From Duganella sp. SG902 (lineage in GTDB: Bacteria > Pseudomonadota > Gammaproteobacteria > Burkholderiales > Burkholderiaceae_D), in contig NZ_JABMJK010000004.1 in the NCBI RefSeq assembly GCF_013376005.1, positions 62,001 through 126,000 of the forward strand: a DNA stretch of 64,000 bases. Direction: 5' to 3'. Under the pieces are notes generated by a model, which had not been told where the DNA came from, ran no database searches, and saw only the letters and a program-made list of their open reading frames with translations. Made by a program: the position numbers and the translations under genes. Shown in pieces: positions 26,163 to 34,233 of this stretch. The first letter of the stretch is position 1; each line of letters starts with the position of its first letter.

Positions 26163-27743
26163 ATGCAAGTCGCAGGAGAAATGATTATTGGCCGCACCGC
26201 CTTCGTTGGTAAAGAAGGTACTGTCAAGGCCGTCGACCCATCGCGCAATGTGGAAATCGAACCAGCGTTCGGTCTGGCCAGCGCGGCCGACCTGCAACGC
26301 GCCGCCGAACTGGCCAATGCGGCGTTCGACGTGTACCGCGCCACCGGCCTGGAGCAGCGCGCGAAATTCCTGGAAACCATCGCCGACCGCATCATGGATC
26401 TGGGTCCGACCCTGATCGAGCGCGCCATGCAGGAAACCGGTCTGCCGCAAGCCCGCCTGGAAGGCGAGCGTGGCCGTACCGTGGGCCAGCTGCGCCTGTT
26501 CGCGAAAGTCGTGCGCGACGGCCGCTTCCAGACCGCCACCCTGGACAGCGCGCTGCCAGACCGCGCGCCGGCACCGCGCCCCGACCTGCGCCTGCGCAAG
26601 ATCGGCCTGGGTCCGGTCGCCGTGTTCGGCGCCTCCAACTTCCCGCTGGCGTTCTCGGTGGCCGGCGGCGATACCGCCTCGGCACTGGCGGCCGGCTGCC
26701 CGGTCATCGTCAAAGCCCACTCGGCCCACCTGGGCACCTCGGAACTGGTTGGCAAGGCGGTCGCCAAAGCCGTGGAAGAGTGCGGCCTGCCGGAAGGCGT
26801 GTTCTCGATGCTGATCGGCTCCGGTCAGACCATCGGCCAGAACCTGGTGGCGCATCCGTTCATCAAGGCCGTGGGCTTCACCGGCTCGCGCGCCGGCGGC
26901 GTGGCGCTGATGCAAACCGCCGCCGCCCGCAAGGAACCGATCCCCGTGTACGCGGAGATGAGCTCGATCAACCCCGTGTTCCTGCTGCCGGGCGCGCTGG
27001 ACAATCCTAAGCTGCCGCAGGCGTTCGCCGATTCGCTGACGCTGGGCGCCGGCCAGTTCTGCACCAACCCCGGCCTGCTGATCGGCCTGAAGTCGGACAA
27101 GCTGCAAGCCTTCGTCGACGCGGCCGCCGGCACCATCGGCGCCAAGCCGTCGCAGACCATGCTGACCCCGGGCATCCACAAAGCCTACACCAGCGGCGTC
27201 AAAGGCTTGGCTGGCGTGGAAGGCGTGAAGCAGGTGGCGGTGGGCCAGGCGGGCGATCTGCCATGCGGCGCGCAAGCGTTCCTGTACCAGGTCGACGCCA
27301 AGCGCTTCCTGACCGACCCGGCGCTGGAGGGCGAAATCTTTGGCCCGACTTCGCTGCTGGTGGTGGCGGAAAACGAAGAGGAACTGCTGGCTGTGGCCGA
27401 GCACCTGGAAGGCCAGCTGACCGGCGCCGTGCACGCCACCGCCGACGACAAGGCGCTGGCCACCAAGCTGCTGCCTATCCTGGAGCGCAAAGTGGGCCGT
27501 ATCCTGTTCAACGGCTTCGGCACCGGCGTGGAAGTGGCGCACGCCATGGTCCACGGCGGCCCGTTCCCGTCGACCTCGGACAGCCGCACCACCTCGGTGG
27601 GCGCGTCGGCCATCGACCGCTTCCTGCGTCCGGTGTCGTACCAGGACGTGCCGGCCTACCTGCTGCCTGAATCGCTGCAGGACGCCAACCCGCAGAAGAT
27701 CCCGCGCGTTGTGAACGGCGATCTGGTGGTATGGAACGCGTAA
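26163..27743 (+). CDS. 2-oxoglutarate semialdehyde dehydrogenase (NADP+)
   Basis: 526-residue aldehyde dehydrogenase that oxidises 2-oxoglutarate semialdehyde to 2-oxoglutarate, the last step of aldarate degradation. The catalytic cysteine is C300 in [10 protein letters not shown] and the general base is E265 in Y-A-E-M-S-S-I-N-P, the style of the type II/III semialdehyde dehydrogenases. The nucleotide-binding region has V-F-G-A-S-N-F-P near residue 158 and G-F-T-G-S-R near residue 239. The start at 26163 fits AGGAG at 26151-26155; an ATG at 26148 would place the SD inside the gene. Overlaps the lactonase gene by 13 bases. Confidence 0.94.
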   Translation: MQVAGEMIIGRTAFVGKEGTVKAVDPSRNVEIEPAFGLASAADLQRAAELANAAFDVYRATGLEQRAKFLETIADRIMDLGPTLIERAMQETGLPQARLEGERGRTVGQLRLFAKVVRDGRFQTATLDSALPDRAPAPRPDLRLRKIGLGPVAVFGASNFPLAFSVAGGDTASALAAGCPVIVKAHSAHLGTSELVGKAVAKAVEECGLPEGVFSMLIGSGQTIGQNLVAHPFIKAVGFTGSRAGGVALMQTAAARKEPIPVYAEMSSINPVFLLPGALDNPKLPQAFADSLTLGAGQFCTNPGLLIGLKSDKLQAFVDAAAGTIGAKPSQTMLTPGIHKAYTSGVKGLAGVEGVKQVAVGQAGDLPCGAQAFLYQVDAKRFLTDPALEGEIFGPTSLLVVAENEEELLAVAEHLEGQLTGAVHATADDKALATKLLPILERKVGRILFNGFGTGVEVAHAMVHGGPFPSTSDSRTTSVGASAIDRFLRPVSYQDVPAYLLPESLQDANPQKIPRVVNGDLVVWNA

Positions 27744-28609
27744 CTGGCGTTCAATGCACGGTGGGCGAAAGCCCGACGTGGAGCGCGGCCGAAGGCGCCT
27801 GGTACTGGGTCGATATCCCGGCCCGGCGCGTGTGGCGCCTGGACGGTTCGAGCGGCGCCGCGCGCTATTGGGACAACGCCGAGATGGTCGCCTGTGTGGC
27901 GGCCAAGGCTGGCGGGGGCCTGATCGCGGGCATGGAGACCGGCATCTTCAGTCTTGAGCTGGGCGCGGATCAACACGCGGCGGCGCTCAAGCTGGCGGCG
28001 CCGGCTTCCGGCTTGGGCGAGGGCATGCGCTTCAACGATGGCCGCTGCGACCGCCAGGGCCGCTTCTGGGCCGGCACCATGTTCATGGACATGAGCGCGG
28101 CGCGCGCGGTGGGCCAGCTGTATCGCTACGACGCGGCGCGCGGCATCTCGGCTCCCTTCGTGTCCGAGCTGCTGACGCAGAACGGCACGGCGTTCTCGCC
28201 GGATGGCCGCACCATGTACCTGTCGGACTCGCATCCGAAGCGGCGCATGGTGTGGGCGTTCGACTATGATATCGCTGATGGCGTGCCAAGCAACCGCCGC
28301 GTGTTCGCCGACATGACCGGCGAAACCGGCCGTCCGGACGGCGCCGCGGTCGATGCCAACGGCTGCTACTGGGTGTGCGGCAACGACGGCGGCTACATCG
28401 CGCGCTTCACGCCGCAGGGCAAGCTGGATCGCCGTGTGGAAGTGCCGATGCTGAAGCCATCCATGTGCGCCTTCGGCGGCAAGGATCTGGACACCCTGCT
28501 GGTCACCTCCATCGTCTCCGGCAAGCCGGAGGACGCGGAGTGGGGCGGTTCGGTGGTCATGCTGACCGTTGGTGTCAAAGGCGTGGCTGAAACGCCGTTT
28601 GGAGCATGA
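27731..28609 (+). CDS. SMP-30/gluconolactonase family sugar lactonase
   Basis: 292-residue six-bladed beta-propeller hydrolase. Metal-site segments are C-T-V-G-E-S-P-T-W (Glu near residue 13), [18 protein letters not shown] near residue 98, and L-Y-L-S-D-S and R-P-D-G-A-A-V-D-A, which supply the Asn and Asp ligands. In this operon it is likely to open galactarolactone or glucarolactone formed by the uronate dehydrogenase, although an arabinonolactonase or related activity cannot be excluded. Its start lies inside the dehydrogenase gene and its stop overlaps the GH43 start. Confidence 0.88.
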   Translation: MERVTGVQCTVGESPTWSAAEGAWYWVDIPARRVWRLDGSSGAARYWDNAEMVACVAAKAGGGLIAGMETGIFSLELGADQHAAALKLAAPASGLGEGMRFNDGRCDRQGRFWAGTMFMDMSAARAVGQLYRYDAARGISAPFVSELLTQNGTAFSPDGRTMYLSDSHPKRRMVWAFDYDIADGVPSNRRVFADMTGETGRPDGAAVDANGCYWVCGNDGGYIARFTPQGKLDRRVEVPMLKPSMCAFGGKDLDTLLVTSIVSGKPEDAEWGGSVVMLTVGVKGVAETPFGA

Positions 28610-30168
28610 TCATGGGGCGGATACTGCTACGGTGTCTGCCCTTGTTGTTTGCGGCCCTGCTGGCCGCCTGCGCGACCGCACCGCGCGAATACAAGAATCC
28701 CATCATCCACGCCGACTACTCCGATCCCGATGTGATCCGCGTCGGCGATCAGTATTATCTCGTTTCCTCAAGTTTTAACAACGCGCCGGGCCTGCCGCTG
28801 CTGCAGTCGCCGGACCTGGTCAACTGGACCCTGGTCGGCCACGCCTTGCCGCAGCTGGTGCCGACGGAGGTCTTCGCCAAACCGCAGCACGGCAAGGGCG
28901 TGTGGGCGCCGTGCCTGCGCTACCACGACGGCAAGTTCTGGATCTTCTATCCCGATCCCGACTTTGGCATCTACGTGATGACGGCAAAAGACTTCGCCGG
29001 TCCGTGGAGCACGCCGCATCTGCTGGCCGCCGGCAAGGGCCTGATCGATCCGACGCCGCTGTGGGATGACGACGGCCAGGCCTATCTGCTGCACGCGTGG
29101 GCCAGGAGCCGGGCCGGCTTCGCCAACGTGCTGACGCTGCGCCGCATGGCGCCGGACGCCAGCCGCCTGCTGGACGACAAAGGCACCGTCATCATCGACG
29201 GCAACAAGCTGCCCAAGTACACCACGCTCGAAGGGCCGAAGTTCTACAAGCGCGATGGCTACTACTACGTGTTCGCGCCGGCGGGCGGCGTGGAGTTCGG
29301 CTGGCAGTCGGCGTTCCGCTCGCGCAGCATCTACGGGCCGTATGAGGACCGCATCGTGATGGCCCAGGGCGGCTCGCCGGTGAACGGCCCGCATCAGGGC
29401 GCGTGGGTGCGGACGCCGCAAGGCGAGGACTGGTTCATCCACTTCCAGGACAAGCGCGCCTACGGCCGCGTGGTGCACCTGCAGCCGATGATCTGGCGCG
29501 ACGGCTGGCCGCTGATCGGCAAGGACGTTGGCGGCGCCGCCGGCGAACCGGTGGCGGGTTACCGCATGCCGGTGGCGGGCCAAGCCACGGCCGCGCCACC
29601 GATCAGCGATGAATTCAACGGCGCGAAGCTCGGCCCGCAGTGGCAGTGGAACGCCAACTGGCAGCCGTCCTGGTACGCGCTGGGGGACGGCAAGCTGCGC
29701 CTGTTCGCGCAGCCGCGCAGCACCAATCTGTGGGACGTGCCGTCGCTGCTGCTGCAAAAGCTGCCGGCTGAAACCTTCACCGTCACCACCAAACTGGATG
29801 CCTCCGGCTTGGGCGATGGCGGCGTGGCGGGACTGGTCATGTACGGTTCCGATTATGCGTGGCTGGGCACGCGCCGCAGTGACGGCCGCACCCAGCTGGC
29901 GCTGGTGAGCTGCTACAAGGCAGACGCCAACTGCCACGAGCAGCAGGAGGCTGGCGTGGAGCTGCCATCCACGCAGGTCTGGCTGCGCATGCAGGTGCTG
30001 GCCGGCGGCGTGACGCAATTCTCCTACAGCGTCGATGGCGCCAAGTACACCCCGATCGGCGCGCAATTCACGGCGAAGATGGGGCGCTGGGTCGGCGCCC
30101 AAATGGGCCTTTTCAGCGCCGGCCCCACCGACCACGCCGACATCGACTTCTTCCGCGTCACCCCTTGA
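28606..30168 (+). CDS. Glycoside hydrolase family 43 lipoprotein
   Basis: 520 residues. A lipobox L-L-A-A-C22 predicts membrane anchoring. The N-terminal five-bladed propeller (about 28-330) shows the three GH43 acids: D in A-D-Y-S-D-P-D-V-I-R, D in L-I-D-P-T-P-L-W-D-D-D-G, and E in T-L-E-G-P-K-F-Y-K. A C-terminal beta-sandwich (about 345-515, with F-N-G-A-K-L-G-P-Q-W-Q-W) is the domain usual in GH43 xylosidases and arabinofuranosidases. It probably removes arabinose or xylose from pectin side chains. Coupled by ATGA to the lactonase gene. An in-frame ATG at 28612 is an alternative start. Confidence 0.9.
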   Translation: MIMGRILLRCLPLLFAALLAACATAPREYKNPIIHADYSDPDVIRVGDQYYLVSSSFNNAPGLPLLQSPDLVNWTLVGHALPQLVPTEVFAKPQHGKGVWAPCLRYHDGKFWIFYPDPDFGIYVMTAKDFAGPWSTPHLLAAGKGLIDPTPLWDDDGQAYLLHAWARSRAGFANVLTLRRMAPDASRLLDDKGTVIIDGNKLPKYTTLEGPKFYKRDGYYYVFAPAGGVEFGWQSAFRSRSIYGPYEDRIVMAQGGSPVNGPHQGAWVRTPQGEDWFIHFQDKRAYGRVVHLQPMIWRDGWPLIGKDVGGAAGEPVAGYRMPVAGQATAAPPISDEFNGAKLGPQWQWNANWQPSWYALGDGKLRLFAQPRSTNLWDVPSLLLQKLPAETFTVTTKLDASGLGDGGVAGLVMYGSDYAWLGTRRSDGRTQLALVSCYKADANCHEQQEAGVELPSTQVWLRMQVLAGGVTQFSYSVDGAKYTPIGAQFTAKMGRWVGAQMGLFSAGPTDHADIDFFRVTP

Positions 30169-30238
30169 TGCGTTTGGCCTACGTCAAACGGGATATGCTG
30201 ACGATGATGGGGGAGCGGGTGCGTCGTGCCGACTCCAA

Positions 30239-30344
30239 TGCCGCTAAGTTAAGACCCGTCATTCCCGCGCAGGCGGGAATCCATGCTGAACTTATGACCA
30301 CGCGCCCTATGGATTCCCGCCTGCGCGGGAATGACTTAGCGGCA
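30239..30344. repeat. Nested inverted repeat with dRS3-like arms
   Basis: Outer 11-base arms (30239-30249 and 30334-30344) enclose longer inner arms with the ATTCCCGCGCAGGCGGGAAT core at about 30260-30279 and its mirror at about 30311-30331. This ATTCCC-N8-GGGAAT pattern is the kind known as dRS3 in Neisseria and is scattered in many betaproteobacterial genomes. It sits between the GH43 gene and a convergent gene, where it may act as a transcription stop. Confidence 0.8.
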
Positions 30345-30379
30345 GCTGGCGAAAACAGGACTGTGGAACGAAGAAGTGA

Positions 30380-30862
30380 TTACTGCTTCTTCATGGTCAT
30401 CTTGAACTGGGTGACCCATTTGTCCTTCACGTACATTTCGCTGAAGGCTTCATAGGCGTCTGTCTGGATGGTCCAGTGGGCGCGGTAGGGCAGGGTTTGG
30501 CCGCCGGCGATGTACTGCGCCTCGGGGAACTCCAGGCCGCTGATCGAGGGCTTCATGGTGCCACGGCTGAAGCCTCCGGTGTTTTCCACGTACAGGTAGG
30601 TCACAAGCTTGGTGGCGGAGTCGTAGTAGTACAGCGTCTCGCCAACGTAGTCCGGCTTGCCCGGCGTGCGCACGGTGTGGATGTCGCGCAGCGCCTGGCC
30701 GTCCAGCGCCCAGGAGAAGCAATGCTCGTCGGTCTGCTTCCCGCCGGGGAATTCGCCCTTCCAGCAATGCCCCGCGAGGAAGGCCATCGGCTTGAGCGCG
30801 TCCGCGGGTGCGGCTTGTGCGGCGGTAGAGGAAAGCATTAACAGCAGGAGCAATGGACGCAT
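30380..30862 (-). CDS. Exported protein of unknown function
   Basis: 160 residues with a signal peptide (L-L-L-L-L-M-L-S-S-T-A-A-Q-A-A). The mature part starts with a M-A-F-L-A-G-H-C-W-K-G-E-F segment and has a lipocalin-like alternation of strands, resembling periplasmic DUF1579-type or similar small-barrel proteins (weight of evidence is low). Two Cys residues (in G-H-C-W and E-H-C-F) could form a disulfide. It is downstream of the pectinase operon on the same strand but has no clear link to it. Confidence 0.65.
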   Translation of the reverse strand: MRPLLLLLMLSSTAAQAAPADALKPMAFLAGHCWKGEFPGGKQTDEHCFSWALDGQALRDIHTVRTPGKPDYVGETLYYYDSATKLVTYLYVENTGGFSRGTMKPSISGLEFPEAQYIAGGQTLPYRAHWTIQTDAYEAFSEMYVKDKWVTQFKMTMKKQ

Positions 30863-30903
30863 GGCAGGCCTCTCGGTTTAATTGAGGCCAGTATATGCCA
30901 ATC

Positions 30904-32385
30904 TCAGCGCCGCGCCCAGTCGCCCAACACCCACGCCGGATTGCTGTAGTTGCGGATGGTCTCCGCATCTTTTTCCATGGTCAGCTGGCGCGATGCGGGA
31001 TGGCGCCGGCTCACGTCCACCAGCGTGCCGTCCGCATTGCGGCTGTTGTATTCCCAGAAGCGCACGTTGCTCGTGTCGCCATCGATCTGCCCCCAACCCG
31101 CGGGACTGATGCCGCTCAGCGTGGCGTTGATCAGCACCGCTTCCGCATAGGGATAGTTCTTGCCCTTGTTGGCTGGCAGCCGCGCCAATTCGGTTTGCCC
31201 GCCGGTCGCGGTAAAGCGGCAATCGACAAACACGTTGCCGTGGTTGGTGGCGGGATTGCGTATCCACATGAAGGCATGCTGCGACTGGATCTCGCAACGC
31301 TCGAAGAACGCCGGCCCGCGCCCGAGGATGGTGTCGCCGTGGCCGACCACTTTGACGTCCGGCAGATAGGTGCTGCCGTTGACCTGCAAGGCGTCGCCCG
31401 AGCCGATGATGGTGGTGTTGGCGACGATGTTTTCCGATCCGGTGATCAGCAGCCCCTCGGCCTGTCCCTGCAGCGTGGTCTGCAGCGTGAGATCGCGCAG
31501 GTGGATGCCTTTCACGTTGTCGGCGGCGAAGGCCGCGCGGCGCGAAGGGAAGGTGCCCGCCACTTCGTTGGTGCTGATGTTGGGCGGGTGGGGGTTGAAC
31601 ACCTCATTGTTCGCGTAATGGATGCGCACCTTGTCGCGCTGTTCGCCTTGCACCGTGATATTGGACTTGTTACGGAAGTAGACGATCTCCTCGTAGTCGC
31701 CATTGCGCACGAAGATGGTCACGCGTTGGGCTGGATGATCGGGCACGTGATCCAGTGCGCCTTGCACGGTGCTGAAATCGCCCGTGCCGTCGGCGCTGAC
31801 GATCACGCGCTGCGCATCCGCCGCAGGTCCGCGCGGCCTGGTGCTGAACTCCCACTGTTCGACGACATGGCCGAACACCGCGTCATCGATCCGCACACGA
31901 TAGCGCTTGCCGTATTCGAGCAGATTGTTATGAGGGTAAATCGTCGCCGTCTTGTCACGCACGATCACCGGGTGGAAGTGAAAGCCGTCCGTAAAGCCGC
32001 CGATGATGGTCAGTTGATACTTGTCGTCTCCCGGCAGCGCGCCGGCGGATGGCGTGCCGGCTTTGGTGTTGGCATTGGTCGCGCGCGGGCCGTCGGCGTA
32101 GACGTAAGGCGTGGCCAGATACGGCGCGGCCGGCAGCCTGGTGCGCTCGGTCGGGCCGGCGGGGATGCTGAGGTCCAGCGAGTCCACCAACCTGCCGCTG
32201 GCGGCATCGTAGATGCGTATCAGGCCGGATGTGCCCAGTACCGGCTGCTGGTCGAAGCGCAGCACCAGATGCGTGTCCGGATTGACCTCGCGCGCGCCTG
32301 GTGCGGGCAGCACCGAGGTCACCGCCGCGCCCACCGGGGCGGCGGCCGCAGCCAGCATCATCGCCCACAGCGCGCGCGTCGCCAT
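30904..32385 (-). CDS. Pectinesterase (CE8) with N-terminal Ig-like domain, divergent motifs
   Basis: 493 residues with a signal peptide, an N-terminal Ig-like domain (about 25-160, starting P-A-P-G-A-R-E-V-N-P) and a right-handed beta-helix pectinesterase domain (about 185-490). It demethylates pectin so that polygalacturonases can cut it. Motifs are changed from the usual: G-D-Y-E-E is normal, Q-A-E-G-L replaces Q-A-V-A-L, G-S-G-D-A-L replaces G-F-Q-D-T-L, and D-T-I-L-G replaces D-F-I-F-G. The two catalytic Asp positions seem to be kept. Its ATG overlaps the stop of the GH28 gene (TAATG), so it is translated with it. Confidence 0.85.
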   Translation of the reverse strand: MATRALWAMMLAAAAAPVGAAVTSVLPAPGAREVNPDTHLVLRFDQQPVLGTSGLIRIYDAASGRLVDSLDLSIPAGPTERTRLPAAPYLATPYVYADGPRATNANTKAGTPSAGALPGDDKYQLTIIGGFTDGFHFHPVIVRDKTATIYPHNNLLEYGKRYRVRIDDAVFGHVVEQWEFSTRPRGPAADAQRVIVSADGTGDFSTVQGALDHVPDHPAQRVTIFVRNGDYEEIVYFRNKSNITVQGEQRDKVRIHYANNEVFNPHPPNISTNEVAGTFPSRRAAFAADNVKGIHLRDLTLQTTLQGQAEGLLITGSENIVANTTIIGSGDALQVNGSTYLPDVKVVGHGDTILGRGPAFFERCEIQSQHAFMWIRNPATNHGNVFVDCRFTATGGQTELARLPANKGKNYPYAEAVLINATLSGISPAGWGQIDGDTSNVRFWEYNSRNADGTLVDVSRRHPASRQLTMEKDAETIRNYSNPAWVLGDWARR

Positions 32386-34223
32386 TACGCCGACAACACC
32401 GTGTTGTGCACCTTGCCGCCAATGGTGACGTTCTTCAGCGCCAGGTTCTTGACGTTGTAGAGGAACCATGGCGAGGCGCTGTTCACCGGCGTGCCGAAGT
32501 CGCAGTCGCTGATCGACACATTCGTGACCGGGAACACCGGCGGCGCGGGCTGCGGGCCGTTGTAGTCCGAGGCCACCGGGCCAAGAATCACAATCGCCTG
32601 GAAGCAGGAGGCGGTCTTGCCATCCTTGGTGACGTTGCCGGCCTTGATGTTGGAGATCTGGATGTTGTCCACCACCGGCGGGCGAATCCGCACGTTGTCG
32701 CTGATCGGCGTGTAGTCGCAATCGAAGGTGACAATGGCGCCGGCCGCCGTGGCCACCGTCTTCGACTGGATCGGGGAACCCGGCAGCGAGGCATAGAACG
32801 ACGGCGAGATCTGCACGCCATTCGGCACCGTGCAGTCACGCACATAGAAGTTGCGCAGGTAGCCGCCGCGATTCATATTGGTCTTCATGCGGATCGCCGT
32901 GTTGAGCGGATTGGTTTTCCAGTTGGCGTTCTCGAACACCAGCTTTTGCGCGAACACGTTCTGGATGCCGCCAGCCATCTCGCTGCCCAGGGTCACGCCG
33001 CCGTGGCCACTATGCATGATGCAGTTCTGGATGACGATGTTTTGCGACGGTCCGTACTGCGTGTCGAGATCCTTGCCGGCCTTGATGGCGATGCAGTCGT
33101 CGCCGGTATCGAAGGTGCATCCTTCCACCAGTACGTGGTCGCACGCTTCGGGGTCGAAGCCGTCGCTGTTCGGGCCGTGGCTGTGCATCTCGACGTTACG
33201 GATAACGAGGTTGCGGCAATGGACCGGATGGTGCTGCCAGAACGGCGTGTTCTGCACCCGATAGCCCTGCAGCAGCACGTTGGTGCAGCCGATCAGCTGG
33301 ATCATCGGTGCGCGCAGGTAGTGGCCGATGCCAAAGATGCGCTTGGACAGCGGCACGCCCGCTTCCGACAGCGCCGGCAGGTAGGAGGCGTCGGCGCGCC
33401 ATTTGTCGCCGGCGCCTTGAATCAGCACGCGCTCCGCCTCGGTCAGCGCCGGCGCGACCGTCGCCAGCGATTCCGCGTTGAGCGGGTTCACGGTGTTTTC
33501 CGACATCTTGCCGGCCTTGAAGTTGGGCGTGGTGCCCTGGCCGATGGAGTTGATGGTTTTCTGCTTGCCTTTCCAGGTCCACCAGCAATCGCCGGCGTCG
33601 TTGAACGGCACGCCGCCCTGGCCGTCGAGGATCGCGGTCCAGTCATCGCCGGTCAGGGCGATGTTGTCCTGGCCGTAGGCGTACACCATCGGCGAGTAGT
33701 TCAGGCAGTCATTGCTCTGCCAGCGCGAGATGGTGAGCTTGCCGTGCTTGCCGCAGTCGATGTCGCCGTATTTGGCGAAGTCCGCCGGGTTGTGGCTGAA
33801 GTAGACGTGCGCGCCCTTGCTCAGGTGGACGTTCACGTTCGACAGCAGCACGATGGGGCCGGCCACGAACCAGTCGCCGGCCGGAATCACCACGCGGCCG
33901 CCGCCCGCTTCATGGCAGGCCTTGATGGCGGCCTTGATGGCGGCGTAGCAGTCCGGCGCATCGGCGGCCGGCGTGCCAATGTCTTCCTGGTCTTCGTGCG
34001 ATACCCATGCCTTCACCTTGGTCAGCTTGCAGGTCTTGGCGCCGAACGCGGTGATGTTGAAATCCTCCTTGCGGAACTTGGGCGGTTTCGATACGTGATC
34101 GATGATGGCCTGCGCCTGCAGCCATGGGTCGGGCGCGGTGGCCGCAACGGCGGGAAGACCGAACGACAGGCCCGCCGCTGGCAAGGCTTTCATCAGGTTG
34201 CGGCGGTGGTGATTGATGGTCAT
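32385..34223 (-). CDS. Polygalacturonase (GH28)
   Basis: 612-residue secreted beta-helix enzyme that hydrolyses polygalacturonan. A twin-arginine-like signal (H-R-R-N-L-M-K-A-L) leads the protein. All GH28 motifs are present: N-S-D-G-F-D, T-G-D-D-C-I-A-I-K, S-G-H-G-G-V-T-L-G-S-E and A-I-R-M-K-T-N. It is longer than typical (about 450) because of an N-terminal extension and inserts. The ATG at 34223 is chosen because AAGGAA stands upstream and the signal follows; an ATG at 34259 would overlap the preceding gene. Third enzyme of the pectinase operon. Confidence 0.93.
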   Translation of the reverse strand: MTINHHRRNLMKALPAAGLSFGLPAVAATAPDPWLQAQAIIDHVSKPPKFRKEDFNITAFGAKTCKLTKVKAWVSHEDQEDIGTPAADAPDCYAAIKAAIKACHEAGGGRVVIPAGDWFVAGPIVLLSNVNVHLSKGAHVYFSHNPADFAKYGDIDCGKHGKLTISRWQSNDCLNYSPMVYAYGQDNIALTGDDWTAILDGQGGVPFNDAGDCWWTWKGKQKTINSIGQGTTPNFKAGKMSENTVNPLNAESLATVAPALTEAERVLIQGAGDKWRADASYLPALSEAGVPLSKRIFGIGHYLRAPMIQLIGCTNVLLQGYRVQNTPFWQHHPVHCRNLVIRNVEMHSHGPNSDGFDPEACDHVLVEGCTFDTGDDCIAIKAGKDLDTQYGPSQNIVIQNCIMHSGHGGVTLGSEMAGGIQNVFAQKLVFENANWKTNPLNTAIRMKTNMNRGGYLRNFYVRDCTVPNGVQISPSFYASLPGSPIQSKTVATAAGAIVTFDCDYTPISDNVRIRPPVVDNIQISNIKAGNVTKDGKTASCFQAIVILGPVASDYNGPQPAPPVFPVTNVSISDCDFGTPVNSASPWFLYNVKNLALKNVTIGGKVHNTVLSA

Positions 34224-34233
34224 GCTGTGTTCC

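Noticed and set aside
30904..32385. Inactive pectinesterase lacking catalytic Asp residues
   Set aside because: On closer alignment the Asp of G-S-G-D-A-L and of D-T-I-L-G fall at the two catalytic positions, so only the surroundings are changed.
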